Assembly (NCBI GenBank): GCA_029204225.1
Contig: CM055110.1
Coordinates: 37,794,565 to 37,858,564 of the forward strand
Length of the DNA: 64,000 nucleotides
Direction: 5' to 3'
Source: Diphasiastrum complanatum
Taxonomy: Eukaryota; Streptophyta; Lycopodiopsida; Lycopodiales; Lycopodiaceae
A model generated the notes under the pieces. That model worked only from the letters and a program-made list of their open reading frames with translations. It ran no database searches and was not told the DNA's origin. How positions within the stretch are numbered: the stretch's first letter is position 1; the number at the start of each line of letters is the position of its first letter. Of the stretch, positions 48,212 through 60,450 are shown in pieces. A program made the translations under genes and the position numbers.

Positions 48212-50790
48212 CTTCTCCTACAAATAATCGATATTGACTTGAACATGGATCTTGGTATTACTCCAAGATTGGCTCTATGCTTGATGAAGGAACTTTTGTT
48301 CAAAGGTTTGGTGAGCATATCAGCAATACAAGATGATGTATCGATGTGCTCCAAGTAGATTTCCCCTCCAATGAGCTTCTCTCTCACGAAGTGATATGCA
48401 ACTTTGATATGCTTGCTCCTTACATAAAATATCAGGTTGTTGACAAGGGCTTGAGCTGAAATGTTGTCACACAAGATCATAGGTAGATCATCTTCCAAGA
48501 TTATCTTTAGCTCCACTAGCAACCACTTAATGCAAAGCACTTCCTTTGTTGTTGTAGTGAGTGCTTTATACTCAGCTTCACATGATGAGAGTGATACAGT
48601 ATCTTGCTTTTTGGAAAGCCAAGATATCAAGTTTCCTCCAAGATAAATGACATAAGCAGTTGTAGATTTTTGATCTGCTCTATCATTTGCAAAATCCGAG
48701 TCAGAATAACCAACTATAGAAAGATTTTCACTTTTATACAATAAACCATAATCAGAAGTGAAGATATATATCTAAGTACTCTCTTGGCCATTTTCCAATG
48801 ATATATAGTAGGATTTTGCATAGCCTGGCTCAACTTATGAGCATTAAAGCTTATGTCAGGTCTAGTTATTGTGAGCCAAATTAAGGAGCCTATAAGACTC
48901 CTAAAAAGTGTGATGTCCACAAAGGATCTTTCATCACCTTTGTTAGGGTCTTTTACATTTTGCTCCATAGGAGTTTCTATACTCTTACAATCTAACATAT
49001 TGAATTTTTTTAACATTGAAAGAGCATACTTGGATTGACATACAGAAGCTTTATCTTTAAGAAAGTCAATCTCTGTTCCTAGAATGTAGTGAATTTTTCC
49101 AAGATCTTGCATCTTGAACTCTTTTCCAAGTGCAATCTTGGTTTCCTCAATTAACTTGATACAACTTCCTGTCAGAATGATATCATCAACATAAATAGAA
49201 GGATGACAATATATTTATCAAAAAATTTGACATATAAGGAAGGATCATAGTTACTAAGATTAAATCCTAGTGACTCAAGAAAGGTGTTAAGTCGAGAATA
49301 CCATGATCTTGGAGCTTGCTTTAGTCCATGTAAACTTTTGAAGAGCAAGCACACTTTGTCTTTGTCATGGATGAACCCAATAGGCTGATCCATATAAATC
49401 TCTTTTTCTAGATATCCATCTAGAAATGCATTAGAGACATCTAGTTAAAAAACTTGCCAATTGAAAAAACAAGCAATAGAAATTATGATTCTAATTGATA
49501 CCATCTTTGCAACTGGAGCAAAAGTCTCCTCATAATCGATTCCATAAGCTTGAGCAAAACCTTTAGCACAAAGTCTGCACAAAGTCTAGCCTTGTAGTTG
49601 ATTGTGCCATCTTGATTATACTTGACTCGAAAAACCCACTTGCAACAAATGGTGTGCTTGTTGGATGGAAGATTCACAAGCTCCCATGTCTTGTTGGCCA
49701 TCAAAGAATCATATTCCTCCTTCATGGCAAGGTACCATTCCTTTGAGTTGAGTGCATCATATACATCCTTTGGCTCCTCATGGAAATAAAATAAGCACAA
49801 TTAGTGGAGTTGATTTTCACTTGTTTGCCTCTATCTTCATATGTAAGCCTCCTAGGCTCGGATCTTTCTCTTTGAGGTCTCCTTGGTGAAAAGATTCGAG
49901 GTGACTCCTCCTCAATTCTCGGCCCCATCTCTCCATGATAGTCTTCAAGGGTGATGATTGGAGTATCTTTGTGAGAATCTTTGAACTCGGCCTCCTCAAT
50001 AATGTATTTTTGATCCTCATGGAATATAACATCCCTACTCTTAATTGTGGTTGAGGTAGAGAGAACATAGATTCTGTAAGCTTTCTTGTTGGATGCATAT
50101 CCAACCATGATCTCTTTAATAGAATTAGGATCATCTTTTTTCCTTGTTTCCAAGGGTACATGAACAAAGCAAGCACAACCAAAAACTCTAAGGTGATCTA
50201 CCTTAGGTTTCTTCTTAAACAAGACTTCAAAAGGTGATTTTCCAGCAAGTGCATTGTGAAGTAATCTATTGCATAAATAGTTTGCACAATTTATAGCTTC
50301 ACCCCAATATTCAATAGGCAAAGAAGCTTCAACTCGAATTGCTTTAGCACACTCATATAAAGATCTGTTTTTCCTTTCAACAACTCCATTTTGAGATGGA
50401 GAATAAGCACAAGAAAACTCTCTCTTTATTCCTTCACCTTCACAGTATTCATGAAACTTGTTGGAGATGTATTCACCTCCTCCATCACATCTTAAAGCTT
50501 TAACTTTGAGAGAAAACTATTTCTCAACATAAGCTTTGAAGATTAGGAAGTGATAAAAAACCATAGCCTTTGAAGAAAATAGATACAACCAAGTATATAT
50601 AGTAAAGTCATCAATAAAGGTGACAAAACATGTTGCACCACCAATACTTTTAGAAGAGGAAAAATGTACATCCGAATGTATAAGCTCCAAAGGATGAGTA
50701 GTCTTTATAAAAGACTTCTGATATGGCTTTCTGTGTGATTTTGCAATAGCACAAGCCTCACAAGGCTTGAGGGTCCCATCGGCCATGACC
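48212..50790 (-). pseudogene. Copia element I: integrase, RT and RNase H remnant
   Basis: On the minus strand it starts inside the integrase zinc domain (LKPCEACAIAKSHRKPY), passes through the core (IHSDVHFSSSK; FIDDFTIYTW; then DGGGEYISNK; ERKNRSLYECAK), the integrase C-terminus (LRVFGCACFVHVPLETR), RT (CKWVFRVKYNQDG; LHGLKQAPRSWYSRL) and RNase H (YSDSDFANDRADQKSTT; SLSSCEAEYKAL; CDNISAQ). The polypurine tract GTAGGAGAAG precedes the LTR and, as in D, the frame ends just inside the LTR (stop at 48187). Frameshifts lie near 49185, 49580, 49730 and 50500. Gag and protease are missing because the element is cut at about 50790. Confidence 0.88.
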
Positions 50791-50811
50791 AAACTTATAT
50801 CGCCTATAGAT

Positions 50812-51788
50812 GAAACTTAAGGAGCATGTTTGACGTGAAATATGATACCTTATGGTCATTGTTTCACAAGAGAGCTTACACCTTATTAAATCTCCTCTAT
50901 GCTCCATTTCCTTTGAATCCCATGCGACAAATATGTTATCCAATAGTGATGATTCCATTGCTTTCCATGCCCACATCGTGTTTGTTTTCCTAAAGGGGAC
51001 TGCCTTAAATATGGCAACAAATACGGTGATCGGCACAGAGATGGTAGTGTAGACTCGTTTGGATCCGAATGTTGGCTTCATATTACCAGTAATCTCTTTG
51101 AGAAGTTGCCTCGTCATTAATTCAATAGTCAGTTGGTCAACATATGGCCACTCATGAGAATTGATCGCAGGCTCAGAAATTGGTGCTAATTTGCCTTGGT
51201 CAAAGTTTTTTTTTGGAACTTCGTAGACGTGATCGTAAAAGAAAATGCCCATTTTGATCAGGGCAGAGGATGCCAACCCACCATATATTAGTTCTCCATA
51301 TTTGGCGTGTATGGCGGAGAACTTTCCAGTGAAGGTCATCACGTTTTGCCAGTCAAAGATATTTGAAGGAAAGACATATGCACCAGGCATTAATGTAACA
51401 GTATTATCCATTACAATGACATAATAATAATTCAACCATAATAGTTAGCACAAGAATAAAAGAGGTGAGACCTACAATGTGACTGTATGGTTCTATCAAC
51501 AACAGCCACATCCAATAAAGTATCTCGACGCATGTATGCGTGTTGCACATTTGCAAGGTATTCGCCGTTTTGGTCGATCTTGAATTCGTGGATCCTTCCT
51601 TTCCAATGGTAGTCTTGGTTGTTTCGCTTCCTCTTTGCAACCTTGTGAGTTCCTTTGCCCGATGGTTGCATGTAAACCCAGTCAAAAGTTGAAAATGTAT
51701 GGGGCACCCAATGCTCATTGGAATCTTTGATGTGTGCAACAATGGAAGCTAGTTGATTCTTGGGCTTCCTTGATTGAGTAGAGGCCAT
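50812..51788 (-). CDS. Unknown two-block reading frame, possibly BAH-like
   Basis: On the minus strand an ATG at 51788 (MASTQSRKPKNQ) opens a first block to about 51480, then after an intron or frameshift a second block runs from about 51420 to 50812. The first block has the pattern FDWVYMQP ... WKGRIHEFKIDQNGEYLANV, and the second has YDHVYEVPKKNF. These resemble in order the strands of a BAH domain, a chromatin reader module, but I cannot confirm this by eye and no good acceptor is visible at the join. It lies between two copia fragments of one family that point away from each other, and its 3' end runs into copia I. It could be a host gene fragment, a captured gene or part of another transposon. 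Confidence 0.35.
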
Positions 51789-52009
51789 AATGGATGATGT
51801 AATGATAATGTAGGATATGGAAAATAGTGTGTAGATCTTCAGATAAGGTGAACCAAAATAAAAAAAATAGAATGTTTGTGGAGTATACATAATGAGAGAG
51901 AGAGAGGTCGTTTAGAGAGAGACTACAAAATGAGAGAGAGGTGATAGATACAAGCTTGTGAACATTCAAAATTTGAAATAAGTTAGGCTCACTTAGAAGG
52001 AGATGAGGA

Positions 52010-54480
52010 TGAGTCCTCTCAAGCTTCCACATCCAAGAAGAAGAAGAAAAACATCAAGTGTTTCTTTTGTGGCAAGAAGGGGCTTTATGCCACCAATTGC
52101 TTCAAGAAAAAGAGTCAATTCAAGCAGGCCAACATTTCTAATGAAGAGAAGGAAGATGCTCATGCAAGTGATGGAGAGAGATCTCTTATGGTCTCGAGTT
52201 TTTCTTCATCACCTTTCAAGAAGGATGGTTCGTGGTATATCGACACTGGAGCTTCCTCACGTATCTGTAGCTCCAAATATTCTTTTTCATCCATGACACC
52301 TTATGAAGGAGCCAAGAAGTCCATCTACACAGCAAATGATCATGAGTGTGCTATTGAAGGCATATGGACCATTCCCTTAAAGCTTTCTTCATCAAAAGTT
52401 CTTTCTTTGTCTGATGTACATTTTGTTCCCAAGTTAACAAAAAATCTTATTAGGGTTGGGCAATTGTTTGATAGTGGACTAGATGTGAATTTCAATGTTG
52501 ATACATGTACAATCAAGAAGCATGATGAGATCCTTGCATTTGGGTCTAGATATGGTGGAATCTACAAGCTTGATCCCAAAGAGTATGCTAACTCTTGTGA
52601 TAGTGCTTTTGCTACTCATATGTCTTTGGAGGAACTATGGCATAGAAGGTTGGGACATCCTAACTATATAATGTCCATGGTCAAGAAAGCCAAAGCTATT
52701 GGCTTGCCTAATCTTATCTCCAAGAATCTCAAGCCATGTGAGGCTTGTGCCATATCTAAGTCTCATAAGAAGCCTTTTTTAAAGTCATCTATCAAGACTA
52801 CACATCCATTGGAGTTCATACACTCGGATGTGCAGTTCTCATCTTCAAAGAGCAAGGGTGGTGCTACTTGCTTTGTAACTTTCATTGATGATTTCACTAG
52901 ATTTACTTGGGTATATCTTCTAGCTTCAAAATCTATGGTGTTTGACTATTTCCTAAAGTTCAAAGCTCTAGTTGAAAAGCAATTTTCTTACAAAATCAAG
53001 ATTCTTAGTAGTGATGGAGGTGCTGAGTACACTTCCAATAAATTTCATGATTATTGTGAGCTTGAAGGCATTAAAAGAGAGTTTTCGTGTGCATATACAC
53101 CATCTCAAAATGGTTCGGCTGAAAGAAAGAATAGAACACTGTGTGAATGTGCCAAAACCATTAGAATTGAGACATCCTTGCCAAAAGACTTTTGGGGTGA
53201 GGCTATCAATTGTTGAAACTATCTTTGCAATAGACTCCCTCATGTTGCACTTGGAGGAAAGTCACCATATGAAGCACTCTATTTGAAGAAACCTAAGGTT
53301 GAACACCTTAGAGTATTTGGATGCATATGCTTTGTCCATATTCCCTTGGAAACAAGAAAGAAGGATGATCCTTGTGCAAGCAAAGGAGTAATGGTTGGAT
53401 ATTCATCCAACAAGAAAGCCTATTGAATCTACATGCTCTCTACCTCTAAAGTGATTGATAGCAGAGATGTAGTTTTTCATGAAGACGAAAAGTCCAATCT
53501 TGGAGGGGCTGAGATCAAACAACCTCAAAATCTATCACCTATTGTTATTGAAGACAATCAACATATGGAGGAGTCAAGATTTGAAAAAGGAAGTCCTCGG
53601 ATTTTCACTCCTAGAAGATCCATGAGGGAGAGATCCGAGCTCAAGAGGCTCACTTATGATGACAAAGGTTAACAAGTGGATCTTGATTCCACTTATGCTT
53701 ATTTTGTTTCTCATGAGGAGCCCAAAGACGTTCAAAAAGCCCTCAATACCAAGGAGTGGTATGAGACCATGAAGATTGAATATGATGCCTTGATCACCAA
53801 CCACACATGGGAGCTAGTGGATCCGCCACCTTACATGCATATCATTGGATGCAAGTGGGTGTTCAAAATCAAGTACAATCATGATGGCTCCATCAACAAG
53901 TACAAGGCAAGATTATGTGCTAAAGGCTTTGCACAAATATATGGCCTTGACTATGAAGAAACCTTTGCTCTTGTAGCAAAGATGGTGACAATAAGAATCA
54001 TAATCTCTCTTGCCTTATTTTTTAAGTGGAAACTGTTTCAACTTGATGTCTCCAACGCTTTTTTGAATGGCTATCTTGAGGAGGAGATATACATGGAACA
54101 ACCTCAAGGATTTATCAAGGATAAATCTAAGGTGTGTTTGCTATTTAGAAGTCTTTATGGCTTAAAGCAAGCACCTAGATCATGGTATTCAAGACTCAAC
54201 AACTTTTTGCTTTCATTAGTATTTGTGCTTAGTGACTATGATCCTTCTATGTACTTAAAATTTAATGGTAGTAATATTGTCATTCTCCTAATCTATGTAG
54301 ATGACATTATTCTTAGTGGAAGCTGTTTGATGCTAGTTCAAGAAACCAAAGATGCATTAGCAAAAGAATTTAAAATGCAAGATCTAGGAGAGATCCAGTA
54401 CATTTTGGGCCTTGAGATTGATTTTCATGAAGAGTATGCTTTTATTTGTCAATCTAGATATGTCTTTTCTATGTTGAGAG
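52010..54480 (+). pseudogene. Copia element L: gag end to RT
   Basis: The plus strand shows a gag tail with zinc knuckle CFFCGKKGLYATNC (His replaced by Tyr), protease WYIDTGASSRIC, integrase zinc domain (LWHRRLGHPN ... CEACAISKSH), core D-D-E blocks (HSDVQFSSSK; LSSDGGAEYTS; SAERKNRTL) and C-terminus, then RT (CKWVFKIKYN; LYGLKQAPRSW; YVDDIILSG at 54295-54321). Stops occur at about 53215, 53425 and 53670; otherwise the frame is long and little decayed. It belongs to the same family as element I. The RT ends abruptly near 54480; RNase H and LTRs are missing. Confidence 0.9.
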
Positions 54481-54608
54481 GGGATGAACGGCGAAGACGA
54501 AGGACAAGATTTTTGGCTTCGGATGACGATGAGGGAGAAGAGTGCAATGACCAAGAAGCCTATAATTACTTCTTAGATTTGATGTATTTTTTTTATTTGC
54601 AAAAGTAG
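54481..54608 (+). other. Foreign C-terminal tail fused to copia L
   Basis: The RT frame continues after the break into 40 codons of unrelated sequence: a basic run (ERRRRRTRF) followed by an acidic run (SDDDEGEECNDQEAY) and stop at 54606-54608. It is not copia. It might be the edge of another gene or transposon exon that truncated L. Confidence 0.5.
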
Positions 54609-55319
54609 AAAAAAAGGTGTTAGCATCAAAGCCTTTTTTAAGAATTAAATGCGAATATGTACACTTTTTTGGAATATGAATATAAACTTTTATATTTCAT
54701 CATCTCTATCTCATTATCCATGAAATGATTATTGTTTATGTTATTCTATTTCATCATGTATAATTTGTTGGAAACATATACAAACAATGGAAATCAAACA
54801 CATCAATTTAAGATGTAGAACATACCTCATCTATTGTTTGGATAGTCTTTAATTCCTTTTAAGATGCATGTCTTTTTTTTTTCACAAAAGCAAACAAAGA
54901 AAACCAAATCATTGTTAGATTACAAATCAAAGAATCATTGTTAGATTACAAATGTAATCAACAAAAATCAAACTACTATGACATGCACTTTATAAATCAA
55001 ATGTAATTTACATCAATTTGATGTAGAACATACTATACAATGAACTTTATGATTCAAATGTAATCTAGCAACATTTAGAATGAATAACATACCTTAGTAT
55101 TTGCTTGGAATGTCTCCTTTCCTTCAAAATTGCATCACATGAATAATCCTTCATTAATCAACCAATAAACAATGAAAAACCAACAAACAAAAGTATCTAT
55201 CTCTCTCTCTCTCTCTCTCTCTCTCAAAAGCTTCTCTTCAACAATCTCAAATCGATCTGCGAATAGAGTCGGGACCCCTAATCTTTTCATTTCGCAGGTT
55301 TTTTTTTTGTTCCAAAATT
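54609..55319. other. AT-rich stretch without a gene
   Basis: No supported coding frame. It contains repeated AATCATTGTTAGATTACAAA strings at about 54909-54951 and a (CT)n run at 55201-55225. Confidence 0.6.
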
Positions 55320-55625
55320 GCTACATCGCCACGCGTGGCACTGCCATGCCGTGCCAAAAATTTTTTCAGATTTTTTGCCACGCATGGCAAATTTTGCCAA
55401 GCGTGGCACAAAACTGCTCTTTGAAAAATTTTGCCACATGTGGCAAATTTTTAGGATTTTTGCCACACTGCCACGCATATTCAAATTTTGAATACCCCCC
55501 AACCCCTATCCCCTCACAAATCTGGTTGGGGGAAGGGCCGATAACGAAAATTTTGATGGTGTGACAGTGCCATATATCTATTGCCAGGCCGTTTGCCACA
55601 TGATTGCCATAGACATTGTCGCATG
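55320..55625. repeat. Cluster of GCCACG/CGTGGC inverted motifs
   Basis: Within 300 bp the motif TTTTGCCACRYRTGGCA recurs in complete or half form (near 55330, 55376, 55400, 55430, 55468, 55593), several times as a palindrome such as GCCACGCGTGG or TTGCCACATGTGGCAA. The right edge (TTTGTAGTTGT near 55681) weakly recalls a CACTA end. It probably marks the subterminal region of a DNA transposon. Confidence 0.55.
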
Positions 55626-55687
55626 AGGGCCGCGGGTCAAATCTAGACCCCGTCTTATGGGCATGGCAATGGGCTGGTATTTGTAGT

Positions 55688-55946
55688 TGTACTAGGTGGT
55701 CCTAATCGAGATTACAAGCTCTGAAGACAACATAGAAAAGGATGAGAACTGGTACTTGGATTCCAGTGCCACATCACACATGACAAATGACAAAGGCATG
55801 TTGTCAAACTATGTTGAAAATCACCAAGAAAGGAGAGTAATCGTGGGGAACAACATGGCAATTGAGTCACCAAGTAGTGGAAGTGTGATGCTGAAGTTAG
55901 AGCACAACAGAATGAACCTTCTTACTATGTATGACTATGCCTATTA
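55688..55946 (+). pseudogene. Copia protease fragment
   Basis: The frame VLIEITSSEDN ... NWYLDSSATSHMTND matches the copia protease neighbourhood, with Gly of DSG replaced by Ser, then continues through IVGNNMAIES to a stop at 55945-55947. It is not part of J, whose LTR lies downstream. It is truncated on both sides. Confidence 0.65.
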
Positions 55947-56697
55947 ATAATTAAACAAAGCTATAATGACAGAAGTCACGTTCAATCTTTTAGCAACTAA
56001 CTTTGAAATCATTAGTACTAAAGTGATTTTGTAGCCAAACAATTGCGAAGTGATTGTATAGAATATTGCAACGTTGAATTATTCAACAAATCAGGCGAAA
56101 CAATAAAAGATTTACTAGTTACAAATAACTATAGAGAAGCATTCATTCTAACATGATATTGAACGCAATAAGAAGATACATTGATGAGAGCATGTACAAA
56201 TCAGATATTGAGAGCATAAACCAATGGATGAAACTGTGTACTCTGTCTAATGCACTTCCATTGATAAGTAGTAAGCACTAATAGAAATACTCAAACCTAT
56301 AAAGAAAAACAGAGATAGAGCTTTGCACTATGAGCTAAGCTAAGACTCTACTTTACTTCATCAGGTCATAGATCACAATTGGCAGTTAGTCGTAATGTGT
56401 TGTCATCTATTGAAGAAATAAAATGTTTCTATTACCAAAGTTTTGTTAGCTTTCAACCCTTAGTCTGACGAAAAGACATGAAGCAAAAAAGTTCGCGAAC
56501 ATCATGAAAAGACACGAAGCAAAAATGTTCGCGAACACCCTGACAAAGAGACACGAACGCGAAAAGAGAAAATTATTCGTGATACAGCAGGAGAAAGTCA
56601 AATGGCTCAAAGTGACACGAAAATATTCTCGACACTTTTCGACCTTCACACTCCAAAGGATCAAGAAGGTCATGCAAGTACCATGAAGTACAAAACC
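55947..56697. other. Unassigned stretch with a 36-bp tandem repeat
   Basis: No gene supported. Two copies of a 36-bp unit with GACACGAAGC and the palindrome GTTCGCGAAC (56491-56500 and 56527-56536) lie just left of the J LTR, followed by a third, partial unit. Confidence 0.5.
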
Positions 56698-57416
56698 CTG
56701 ATATGATATGATGACGTCAGTGAAAGAGCTTTAGGATGTGCCTAACCCATTTCTCTTTTAATCCATGATTAGTTATAGATTGTTTAGTCTATCTAATCTG
56801 GTATGCTACTCAGAATGTATAAGATATATACAGTAGCATATAGAACATGACAGCACATAGAACACAAGTAGAAGTCCGCCTGTGAGTGAGACAATTTTTG
56901 TGAGCAGGATCGATAGAGATCCAAGAAGTCCGCTAGTAAGCGAGATATTACTCGTGGGAGAACATATCTTCTCTCACGCCAACACGCTATGTGGGTCAAT
57001 AGATGATACCGTAGCTATTACGCACATATCACTCTTAATTTTGTCTGATCTTGAATGAATTATTGTCTGCTATCGCTTGTGTATCTCACTTACTTGTTTT
57101 ATCTATTCCGCACACTGGTTCAGTTTGTGTTGAATGCTATATCAATCTAAAACATAGATCAGCAGTGTTTGTCTACATTCTAGAGGATTGTAGGAATGAT
57201 ATAGCCAGTAGTGACCAACAATCATATTTGAAATCCATCCGAATTGTTTTTTGTTCACGATTAATTTGATTTCACTTCAGCAATGTCAATATCAAAACTC
57301 ATTTAATTTTCGTCTCGTTTCACTTTCTTTCATCCAGTTTCGTTTCGTTTCGTTTCATTTCATTTCAGAGTCTGATTGATATTTGCAATTTTTATTCCAC
57401 ATTTTAATTTGCATCA
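56698..57416 (+). repeat. 5' LTR of copia element J
   Basis: The right edge is fixed by the PBS; the left edge (TGATATGATATG) is approximate. TGACGTCA, an ACGT-core palindrome, lies at 56712-56719. No second LTR copy is in the window. Confidence 0.65.
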
Positions 57417-57417
57417 G

Positions 57418-57429
57418 TGGTATTAGAGC
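57418..57429 (+). other. Primer-binding site of element J
   Basis: TGGTATTAGAGC differs by one base from the site of the other elements (C to T), which is either decay or a variant still able to pair. Confidence 0.8.
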
Positions 57430-57528
57430 CCGCCTGTCATAGTTTGATATAGCTAGAAAGCTATCAAATCCAAGAGGCTAAGCATTCAAACAAAGAACCA
57501 TCAACAAGTGAGAACACAATTTGAAGCA

Positions 57529-60450
57529 ATGGCTTCAATATGCAGCATACAATCCAAGATTTGTACAATTCTCGATTCATCGGGATCTAACTTCCTAGCA
57601 TGGAAGGTTAAGACCTCGTTGATACTTAAGGGAGAAAGATTATTTTCCTGGGTAGATGGCACCGAGGAGATGCCTACAACAACAGGCAAGAAGCTACGCG
57701 AATGGAGAGAGAAGAATGACAAGGCAGTAGCCATGTTATTTTCATCCATCGAGGATAGTCTAACTCTTGACTTGGCTACAATCTCTAAAGCAAAAGAGAT
57801 GTGGGATACATTACTCACAAGATTTCAAACAAAATCATGCAGTCAGATTATGTTGCTCAAAGATTAGTTGACAAACCTGCAGTGGGATGGCAAAGATCTC
57901 ACTTCCTTTATTAGAAAGATGAAGGATCTATTCCTTTCACTACACAATTCTAGAGCCGAGAATGCAGTGTCAATAGAGAAGCAAATTACATATATGTTGA
58001 GAACCTTACCAAGATCCTTCCAGACAACCAGAATACTACTAACAAAAGATCCTACAATGACACTGGTTGTTGAGATTCGAGAAGAAGTCGAAGCTCGAGA
58101 GCACCTTGATCATGAGGATGTTTATGACCAAGCTCTCTACAATAACAAAGAAAAATCAAAGAAGCAATCCAAGCCTAAGAGGGAGTCAGATCGAAGGCAG
58201 GATCGAGATCAGCAAGCAGAAGGAGCCAGCAAAGAAAAATGAAAGATCAAAGATAGAGTGGAGACAAGAAGACATGCATGAGATGCAAACAACAGAGTGG
58301 AGACAAGAAGACATGCATGAGATGCAAATGCGATGGACATAATGTCGATTCATGCTGGCTTAATCTGAAAATTGAGTGTATCCACTATCATAAGAAGGGT
58401 CATGCAACCATGGACTGCCACCAGAACCCAAGAAACAAATCAGCTCAAAGCATACAGGAGAACAACAATAGTTTATCCTTTGTCGAGGAGCCAGAGAGCT
58501 CAAAGATGTGCAAAGAAAGATAGAATCATGGGAATTCGACCACCTACATCTATGCAGACATGTGTGTAGTATCAACGCTTGGCACACAAGATGTAATTCT
58601 TGATTCAGGAGCTACCTCGCACTTCATTACATCAAGAAGGATAATGTCTGATTTCCGAAGTGTAGATCCATCAAGATTTATCAATCTTGGAGATGGATCA
58701 AAGCATCAAGTGAATGGTACTGGTTCGCTATGGCTCAACACAAACCACAGAGATAGACGACTCGAAGATGTTCTGTTCGTGCCTACATTGCAGCAGGACT
58801 TGCTATCAGTGGCAAGAATAGCTGATGTAGGGATGCGTGTGACATTCTCAGACGAAGCATGAAACGTTGTTGATGCATGTACTAGTACGCTCATCACTCA
58901 AGGAAGAAGAAAAGACAACCTGTATCACTTGAAGGTATGCTTGCCTACAGATCAATTACATCAAACTCATGATGATTCGCCAAATACTCTATGGCACATG
59001 AGACTATGCCATATGAATTCAATGGCACTATATCACGCAAGCCATCATGGAGCAATCATAGGGGTGTGCATCTTGAATGCAGCCAGTTTGATGACCTGTG
59101 ATGCATGTCTGAAGGGTAAGATGTCACGTACTCCTTTTGTCAAAGACTCCTACAGAACTACAAAGATTCTGGAGCTTGTACATTCTGAAATCTATGGACC
59201 TTTCAACGTGATCTCAGTAGGAGGCTCAAAGTACTATATAACATTTATTGATGATTACAGTAAGTTTGCCATAGTCTACTTTATTCACAATAAATCAGAA
59301 GCATTTGACAAATTCACAAAATATGTGAATTGGGCAGAAAGATGCACTGGTAATAAAGTGAAGCAGATCAGAATAGATTGAGGTGGAGAATACATCTCGA
59401 ATCAATTCACTAACTTCTGCAATGATCGTGGTATCATTCACAGAAGAACTGCATCTTACACACCGTAGCACAACGATGTTGCAAAGAACATGACTCTAAT
59501 GGAAGCTGCTAGGTGCATGATGGCCTATTCAAAGGCTCCAAGAGTGTTGTGGGCTTAAGTAGTAGCTACAACTTCTTACATTCAGAACAGGACAAGAAAG
59601 TCTGGTGTTCCTCACACGACACCACACGAATTATGGTGGGGTAAAAAACCCAATCTGACTCACATCCGTATCTTTGTCTGTACAGCTTATGCACATGTTC
59701 CCGATAAGCTTGGAAAGAAGCTTGATGAGAAAGCAGAACAAGGATATCTTGTAGGATATGACAATCATTCATCATACTATAGAGTCTATATGCCAGAGAC
59801 AAACACAGTGAAGATAGTCAGAGATGTCAAATTTGATGAGAGCAGAATGATGGCCAACGATGATTCTATCAGTTATGAAGTCTTTGAAAGACAGTACTAT
59901 GATCTACCAACTATGACAGAGAGAGCAGAGGACGAACGCTCAGACGAAGATGTTCGAGTCGTGCCTCATTCGAGTGATGAAGCAGACGAAGAAAGATTTG
60001 CAAGCCAGCCTACTGCTACAATTTTTATAAACCGAAATGGTTCTGGACCTAGCAGAGCAGACAAAGACAAAGGCATTGTAGTTCCTAAAGGATCTCCTAG
60101 AAGATCGACAAGAGAACGAAGAGTGCCAGAAAGATTTGTGCCATCACTAAAAAGTGAAAGACTGTAAAATACAAGTGGATATACAAGTTGAAGTACGGAC
60201 CGAATGGAGATATATTTAAATATAAAAAAAAACTTGTAGCGAAGGGGTTTTCTCAAAGATATGGTATTGACTATGCTGAGACCTTCTCTCCTATCGTGAC
60301 ACATTTGTCCCTACATTTACTGATTGCATATGCGATTGCTTATGATCTCAAGGTTCACATCGTGGACGAAAAGATAGCGTTCTTGCATGGCAAGCTAGAT
60401 GAGGAAGTCTACATAGATCAATCTCCAGGCTACATTTCGAACTCACTTCC
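57529..60450 (+). pseudogene. Copia element J gag-pol, multiple stops
   Basis: Gag begins at an ATG at 57529 (MASICSIQSKICTIL) and breaks at a TAG near 57867. Two zinc knuckles follow a local 39-bp tandem duplication (58256 and 58295): CMRCKCDGHNVDSC and CIHYHKKGHATMDC (second Cys to Tyr). Protease is VILDSGATSHF. Integrase has WHMRLCHMNSMALY, HSEIYGPF (first catalytic Asp to Glu), FIDDYSKF, then a stop where the second catalytic Asp motif begins, and further stops. The integrase C-terminus at 59600-60167 is open, with an acidic linker ending in RRSTRERRVPERF. RT begins near 60175 (KYGPNGDIFKYKKKLVAKGFSQRYG) and stops being RT-like at about 60450. Confidence 0.85.
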
